From: Actinomycetes bacterium
GTDB taxonomy: Bacteria; Actinomycetota; Actinomycetes; Mycobacteriales; Mycobacteriaceae
Length of the DNA stretch: 8,782 nt
Assembly (NCBI GenBank): GCA_023417985.1
Contig: JAEZDV010000127.1
Location: 1-8,782 of the forward strand
Direction: 5' to 3'
Every line of letters begins with the position of its first letter. Position 1 is the stretch's first letter. Below the pieces are notes generated by a model that was not told where the DNA came from, ran no database searches, and worked only from the letters and a program-made list of their open reading frames with translations. Made by a program: the position numbers and the translations under genes. Below are positions 4,647-8,782 of this stretch, piece by piece.

Positions 4647-6314
4647 ATGACTACCAGCATCACCCTGCCTCGCCGTTCACGAGCACAGCTCGGAGCGGTC
4701 GACGTCCACATCGCCCGCGGCGGTCACCCTGTCCTGCAGGGCGTCGACCTGGCTGTTTCGCCCGGCTCCCGCATCGGTGTCGTCGGTGAGAACGGGCGGG
4801 GAAAGTCCACACTGCTCCACATTCTCGCGGGCACGCTCGACCCTGATTCCGGTTCCGTCCGGCGATTCGGATCGCTCGGTGTCGCGGAACAGGAGATGAC
4901 GGTTACGCCCGGGCGTACGGTCGGTGATCTGATCGACCTCGAACTCGCTGCCGCCCGCGCGGCGTTACGCATCCTCGACGACAGTGCCGTCGGCCTCTCC
5001 GAAGGAAGGTCTGCTGCTGCGGAAACGTACGCACGAGCGCTCGAGGCCGCCGAACAACTCGAGGCGTGGGACGCGGATCGCCGAGTGGATACGGCACTCG
5101 AGGCGCTCGATGCGGTAACCGACCGGTCCCGCCTCCTTTCCGAGATGTCGGTGGGGCAGCGGTACCGGGTACGTCTCGCCGCCCTGCTCGGCGCGGAACA
5201 CGACTTCCTGCTCCTCGACGAGCCCACCAACCACCTCGACGCCCACGGGCTCGACTACCTCACCGAGCGTCTGCAGCAGACGCGGAGCGGTCTCGTGCTG
5301 GTCAGCCACGACCGGGCGCTTTTGTCCGATGTCGCGACCTCGATCCTGGATCTGAACCCGAGCCGGGACGGACGCCCCCGTCTCTACGGCGGCGGTTACG
5401 CCGGATACCGGGAGGGCCGAAAAGCCGAGTACGCGCGGTGGGTCGACGAATACAACCGTCTGGCGGCGGCGCGCGCGGGGCTCGCCGGCGAACTCGAACT
5501 CGCCCGCGACCGGCTCGTCGACGGATGGCGACCGGACAAGGGAACCGGAAAGCACCAGCGTGCGACGCGAGCGCCCGGGCTGGTGCGTTCCGTGCATCGT
5601 CGGCAGGACGCGCTCGACGACCAGGAGATCACCACACCTGTTCCCCCGCTGCGGTTCACGATGCCGCCACTCGGCGCGGAACTGGACCTGATCGAACCCG
5701 ATGCGCCACTGATCCGGGCGGAACATGTGGCGGTCGCGGGCCGTCTCGACAAGCCCGTCTCGCTCTCCGTGCTCGCGGGCTCGCGGCTGGTCGTGACCGG
5801 ACCGAACGGCGCGGGCAAGTCCACACTTCTCGCGGTACTGGGGCAGACGGTCACGCCCACGTCCGGAACGCTGGTCGTGGATCCGGTGGTGCGGGTCGGG
5901 TTGCTCGCTCAGGAGTCGGCACCGCCGTCCGGCAAACGGGTCCGCGAGGTCTACGACACCCACCTCGGTCTTCTTGCCTCCCGCGGGGTGGTGCCCGAGG
6001 ACCGGACGGTGCCGCTGGAGGATCTGGGTCTTCTCGCCGAGACAGATCTGGACAAGCGGGTTCGGGATCTGTCGATGGGCCAGCAGCGCCGCCTCGACCT
6101 GGCCCTGATGATCGCGGCCCGACCGCACGTACTGCTCCTCGACGAGCCGACGAACCATCTGTCGATCACGCTGGTGGACGAGCTGACCGAGGCTCTGGAG
6201 GCGACGGACGCCGCGGTCGTCCTCGCCACCCACGATCGTCAGCTGCGCAGGGACGTTGCAGGGTGGAAGCATCTGGATCCGAGCGACGACCCGGAGCAAG
6301 ACCAGGTCGCCTGA
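4647..6314 (+). CDS. ABC-F family ATPase, antibiotic-resistance (ribosome protection) type
   Basis: The 555-residue protein has two ABC ATPase domains and no membrane segments, the ABC-F layout. Domain 1 has Walker A GENGRGKST (47-55), signature SVGQ (168-171), Walker B with DEPTNHLD (191-198) and switch His221. Domain 2 has Walker A GPNGAGKST (385-393), signature LSMGQQRRLDLA (475-486), Walker B DEPTNHLS (499-506) and switch His529. The inter-domain linker (about 255-340) is rich in Arg, Ala and charged residues, as expected for the segment that enters the ribosomal exit site. The LS(M/V)GQ(R/Q)RRLDLA signature recalls TlrC/OleB/CarA-type proteins of macrolide-lincosamide resistance. ABC-F proteins bind the ribosomal E site and displace drugs from the 50S subunit; the drug class here is unknown. 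A structured leader suggests drug-inducible expression. Confidence 0.88.
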   Translation: MTTSITLPRRSRAQLGAVDVHIARGGHPVLQGVDLAVSPGSRIGVVGENGRGKSTLLHILAGTLDPDSGSVRRFGSLGVAEQEMTVTPGRTVGDLIDLELAAARAALRILDDSAVGLSEGRSAAAETYARALEAAEQLEAWDADRRVDTALEALDAVTDRSRLLSEMSVGQRYRVRLAALLGAEHDFLLLDEPTNHLDAHGLDYLTERLQQTRSGLVLVSHDRALLSDVATSILDLNPSRDGRPRLYGGGYAGYREGRKAEYARWVDEYNRLAAARAGLAGELELARDRLVDGWRPDKGTGKHQRATRAPGLVRSVHRRQDALDDQEITTPVPPLRFTMPPLGAELDLIEPDAPLIRAEHVAVAGRLDKPVSLSVLAGSRLVVTGPNGAGKSTLLAVLGQTVTPTSGTLVVDPVVRVGLLAQESAPPSGKRVREVYDTHLGLLASRGVVPEDRTVPLEDLGLLAETDLDKRVRDLSMGQQRRLDLALMIAARPHVLLLDEPTNHLSITLVDELTEALEATDAAVVLATHDRQLRRDVAGWKHLDPSDDPEQDQVA

Positions 6315-6353
6315 GTGAGGCTTCGGGGCCGGAACGGGAATTTTTGAACAGAG

Positions 6354-7274
6354 TCAGCTCTCGGAGTTGCGCACGGTGGCCTGAGGGGTGGTCGCCGCGG
6401 GAACGATGGAGTGAGCGAGAGCGTGGACGAGAAACTCCAGTTCCGGCGTCGGCGACGCCCCGCTCCGCACGACACCGCACACCGGCACGCGCAGTCGGTG
6501 ATCGGTTTCGCGCATGAACTTCAGGCCCTTGTGCGGGGTGTCGGCCGCCGTGCCTGCGTAAAGGACCGTCCACGCGCGGGGGTTGGTGATGACTTCGAGG
6601 GTCGCGGTGTGGTCGCTGGCGATCGGGGGTCCGAGACGGACGCGCCGCCCGACTTCGACGAACGCGTCCTCGATCACACGATGCAACAGGACCTGGCTGT
6701 TCCGCGGCGGCAACAACAGCGGGTAGTGCGCGAGTTCCCCGAGTTCGACCGTGGAGAACGCGGACAACGGGTGTCGCGTGGAGGTGACGATCACGAGATC
6801 TTCGATCCCGAGGCGAATCGCCTCGAGTCCGGGCCGGTCCACGTCGCCGCGGATCAGCGCGAGGTCGGCTTCACCCGAGGCGACCGCGTTCACCCGGTCG
6901 GTGAAGTCCTTGATGACGAACTCGACGTCGAGGTTCGGGTGGCGTTCGCGCACGCGGGAGATGGCGTCGAGGCTCTGCGACGCGAAGCTCATGTTCGCCG
7001 TGATCCGGATGCTTCCCCGTGGTTCGTGACCGACTTCCAGTGCGCGTGCCTCGAGGCTGAGCACTTCGGCGGCGATGGGCATGAGCCGCACTCCGGCCGG
7101 GGTGAGCTTGACCGCGCGGGTCGAGCGCTCGAACAGTTTCGCGCCGACCTCCTGCTCGAGCTTGGCGACCTGATGGCTGATCGCCGACTGCGAGATGAAG
7201 CATCGCTCGGCCGCCCGCGAGAAGCTCGCCTCTTCTCCCACGGCCAGGAAGTACCGCAGTTGCCGGAAATCCAT
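6354..7274 (-). CDS. LysR-type transcriptional regulator
   Basis: The 306-residue product starts with a canonical LysR winged helix-turn-helix: MDFRQLRYFLAV, then EEASFSRAAERCFISQSAIS (about 15-34), HQVAKLEQEVGAKLFER and the wing (VKLTPAG, 56-61). A substrate-binding-type effector domain follows (about 86-290), with GSIRITAN opening the first lobe, DLALIRGD (138-145) and DLVIVTSTRHPL (159-170). Length is normal for the family. The ATG at 7274 follows AGGTG by 4 nt; a GTG one codon earlier (7277) is possible and would be leaderless behind a -10-like ATAAAT (7289-7284). It is divergent from ndh, the usual arrangement for a LysR regulator and its target, so it probably controls ndh and itself. 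The ligand is unknown. It is convergent with the ABC-F gene, 39 bp away. Confidence 0.92.
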   Translation of the reverse strand: MDFRQLRYFLAVGEEASFSRAAERCFISQSAISHQVAKLEQEVGAKLFERSTRAVKLTPAGVRLMPIAAEVLSLEARALEVGHEPRGSIRITANMSFASQSLDAISRVRERHPNLDVEFVIKDFTDRVNAVASGEADLALIRGDVDRPGLEAIRLGIEDLVIVTSTRHPLSAFSTVELGELAHYPLLLPPRNSQVLLHRVIEDAFVEVGRRVRLGPPIASDHTATLEVITNPRAWTVLYAGTAADTPHKGLKFMRETDHRLRVPVCGVVRSGASPTPELEFLVHALAHSIVPAATTPQATVRNSES

Positions 7275-7315
7275 CACGCACCTATTTATGAGCAGAACAG
7301 ATAACAGTTCCCCGA

Positions 7316-7336
7316 ATATCCCAGGTTACTGGATAT
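7316..7336. promoter_or_regulatory. Palindrome, candidate LysR-type operator between the regulator and ndh
   Basis: ATATCC and GGATAT flank 9 bp. Allowing one extra C, the arms extend to eight pairs (ATATC-CAG / CTG-GATAT). The core is ATC-N11-GAT, an A/T-ended dyad of the general LTTR type though not an exact T-N11-A box. It lies 42 bp from the regulator ATG and 61 bp from the ndh GTG, where a LysR protein would act on both promoters. Confidence 0.5.
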
Positions 7337-7347
7337 GCGAGGGGGGA

Positions 7348-7391
7348 GATACCTAGGTTGGACTAATACTTGAACTCGACTTGGAGGTATC
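7348..7391. promoter_or_regulatory. ndh promoter/leader region with inverted repeat reaching the Shine-Dalgarno
   Basis: GATACCT (7348-7354) and AGGTATC (7385-7391) are perfect 7-bp inverted repeats separated by 30 bp; the right arm contains AGG of the ndh Shine-Dalgarno GGAGG (7383-7387). A -10-like TAATACT lies at 7364-7370 with no -35 upstream (a G-run instead), as expected for an activator-dependent promoter. If transcription starts before 7348 the repeat could fold and mask the ribosome site; if it starts after 7370 only a DNA role is possible. Confidence 0.3.
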
Positions 7392-7397
7392 GCTAGC

Positions 7398-8768
7398 GTG
7401 GCTGCGACAGGAAAGGAAGAGGCGGACATCGTCGACCGGACAGAGGTTGTGATCGTCGGCTCCGGCTTCGGGGCGCTGGCTACCGCGAAGAAGCTCGCCA
7501 AGGCCGGTAAGCCGTTCGTCCTCATCTCCGAGACCACCGAGCACCTGTTCCAGCCGCTGCTCTACCAGGTCGCAACGGGCGTGATCTCGCCCGGCGAGAT
7601 CGCTCCTTCCGTCCGCGCGATCCTCGCGAAGTACCCCCATGCCGACGTGCGACTCGGCCGGGTCGTCGACGTGGACCCCGACGCCTCCACCGTCGTGTAC
7701 GAGGCCGGCGGCGTTCGGCACACACTCGGCTACGACCACCTCGTCGCCGCGACCGGTGCCCGGCAGGCCTACTTCGGCCGCGACGAGTTCGCCGACCTCA
7801 CCTACGCGCTCAAGACGGTCGACGATGCCGAACGACTCCGTCGCCAGATCGTGCGCTGCTTCGAGGAGGCGCACACCACGCCGGATCCGGAACGCCGGAA
7901 GAACCTGCTCAGCTTCATCGTCGTCGGAGCCGGCCCGACGGGCGTCGAGCTCGCGGGCCAGATCAAGGAGCTCGCCCAGCGCTACTTCGCGGACGCGATC
8001 CACAACATCACCGCCGCCGACGTCACGGTGACACTCGTCGAGGGCGCCGACAAGGTGCTCCCGCCGTTCGGCGGCAAGCTGAGCGAGTACTCGAAGGAAT
8101 CGCTCGAAAAAGCGGGTGTCGACGTGGTGCTCAACACGCTCGTCACCGACATCGACGAGCACGGCGCGACCCTGTCCACCCCGACGACCGAGGATTCGCG
8201 TCGCCTCACGGCCGAGACGATCATCTGGTCCGCCGGCATCCAGGCCAACGACTTCGCCGCGGTCCTCGCGGAGCGCACCGGATGTGAAACGGTCCGGGGT
8301 GGCCGCCTCCTGGTCGACGAGGACTTCACGGTCGGCCGCGCCGACAACATCTACGCCATCGGCGACATGGTCACGCTCGACAACCTGCCGGCGCAGTCGC
8401 CGTTCGCGATGCAGGGCGGCCGGCACGTCGCCAAGATGATCCTGGGTAAGACGCCCGCCGGCACGCCCTTCCGCTACAAGGACAAGGGCAGCATGGCAAT
8501 CATCAACCGGTTTCGCGCCATCACGCGGGTCGGCAAGATCGAACTCACCGGCTTCATCGCCTGGGTGCTGTGGCTCGCCGTGCACCTCGTGTACCTGGTG
8601 GGCTTCCGTAACCGCTATATCGCGGTGATGTCGTGGTGCGGATCGTTCCTCGGTCACCGCCGCCCCCACTTCTACTATGCCCAGGAGTCGTCTCCCGTCG
8701 TAGCCGAAGAGCCGGCCGCACCGGCGGAGGACGAGCCGGGCAAGGAACCGGCACGCGCCTCAGCCTGA
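7398..8768 (+). CDS. ndh: Type II NADH dehydrogenase (NDH-2), membrane-associated
   Basis: This 456-residue flavoprotein oxidises NADH and passes electrons to menaquinone without pumping protons. The FAD Rossmann motif is VVIVGSGFGALATAKKL (17-33). HLFQPLLYQVATGVISPGEIAP (49-70) is the hallmark NDH-2 stretch. The NADH-binding motif is IVVGAGPTGVELAGQI (174-189). IYAIGDM (318-324) contacts FAD, and FAMQGGRHVAKMI (336-348) lies in the quinone-site region. A hydrophobic C-terminal stretch (about 385-403, GFIAWVLWLAVHLVYLVGF) associates with the membrane, as in mycobacterial Ndh. The last 25 residues are an acidic Ala/Pro/Glu tail of low complexity. The GTG start follows GGAGG by 10 nt, a long but usable spacing, and leaves a short N-terminus before the FAD fold. 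It is divergent from the LysR regulator, its likely controller. Confidence 0.93.
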   Translation: MAATGKEEADIVDRTEVVIVGSGFGALATAKKLAKAGKPFVLISETTEHLFQPLLYQVATGVISPGEIAPSVRAILAKYPHADVRLGRVVDVDPDASTVVYEAGGVRHTLGYDHLVAATGARQAYFGRDEFADLTYALKTVDDAERLRRQIVRCFEEAHTTPDPERRKNLLSFIVVGAGPTGVELAGQIKELAQRYFADAIHNITAADVTVTLVEGADKVLPPFGGKLSEYSKESLEKAGVDVVLNTLVTDIDEHGATLSTPTTEDSRRLTAETIIWSAGIQANDFAAVLAERTGCETVRGGRLLVDEDFTVGRADNIYAIGDMVTLDNLPAQSPFAMQGGRHVAKMILGKTPAGTPFRYKDKGSMAIINRFRAITRVGKIELTGFIAWVLWLAVHLVYLVGFRNRYIAVMSWCGSFLGHRRPHFYYAQESSPVVAEEPAAPAEDEPGKEPARASA

Positions 8769-8782
8769 CCGCTCACCGAACG

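Noticed and set aside
4965..6299. 444-codon minus-strand frame opposite the ABC-F gene
   Set aside because: It is a shadow of the ABC-F codons; no motif or ribosome binding site was found, and both ATP sites lie on the plus strand.
6315..6353. Intrinsic terminator between the convergent ABC-F and LysR genes
   Set aside because: There is a TTTTT run at 6341-6345, but only a 3-4 bp stem can be drawn before it and it is about 13 nt away from the run.
7353..8669. 438-codon open frame on the minus strand opposite ndh
   Set aside because: It is the complement of a strongly supported NDH-2 gene. Its product is rich in Arg, Asp, Glu, Gly and Val with no recognisable domain, typical of an antisense frame in GC-rich DNA.

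Overview
The window is high-GC DNA with dense, short-spaced genes, GTG starts and protein sequences close to mycobacterial ones. It is most likely chromosomal DNA of a Rhodococcus or a close mycolic-acid actinobacterium. That is inferred from composition and recalled family resemblance, not from a search. No tRNA, rRNA, insertion sequence, phage gene or CRISPR array is visible.

Left part (1-4319): four hydrolases. A membrane-anchored alpha/beta hydrolase on the minus strand runs off the left edge and is divergent from an alkaline-phosphatase-superfamily phosphodiesterase (1297-2433). Next, on the same strand, is an HSL-family esterase/lipase (2474-3448). It is convergent with a monoacylglycerol lipase closely resembling mycobacterial Rv0183 (3471-4319, minus). 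Three alpha/beta hydrolases of different subfamilies plus a phosphodiesterase within 4.3 kb suggest lipid or ester turnover at the envelope, but the mixed strands argue against a single operon.

Middle part (4320-6314): an ABC-F ATPase of the antibiotic-resistance/ribosome-protection type (4647-6314), preceded by an elaborate control region. This region has a TTGACG/TACCCT promoter, a perfect 14-bp palindrome over the -35 edge and spacer, a predicted leaderless 8-codon leader peptide starting at the predicted transcription start, and a 147-nt leader with several possible stems, ending in a GGAGG Shine-Dalgarno site. This is the most interesting part of the window and looks like inducible translation-coupled control.

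Right part (6354-8768): a LysR-type regulator (minus) divergent from a type II NADH dehydrogenase (ndh, plus). The 123-bp gap between them holds an LTTR-like palindrome and a second inverted repeat that includes part of the ndh Shine-Dalgarno. The layout suggests that the regulator controls ndh.

A recurring detail is a -10-like hexamer 6-7 nt before a start codon (1297, 2474, 4473 and possibly 7277). This suggests that several transcripts here are leaderless, as is common in actinobacteria.
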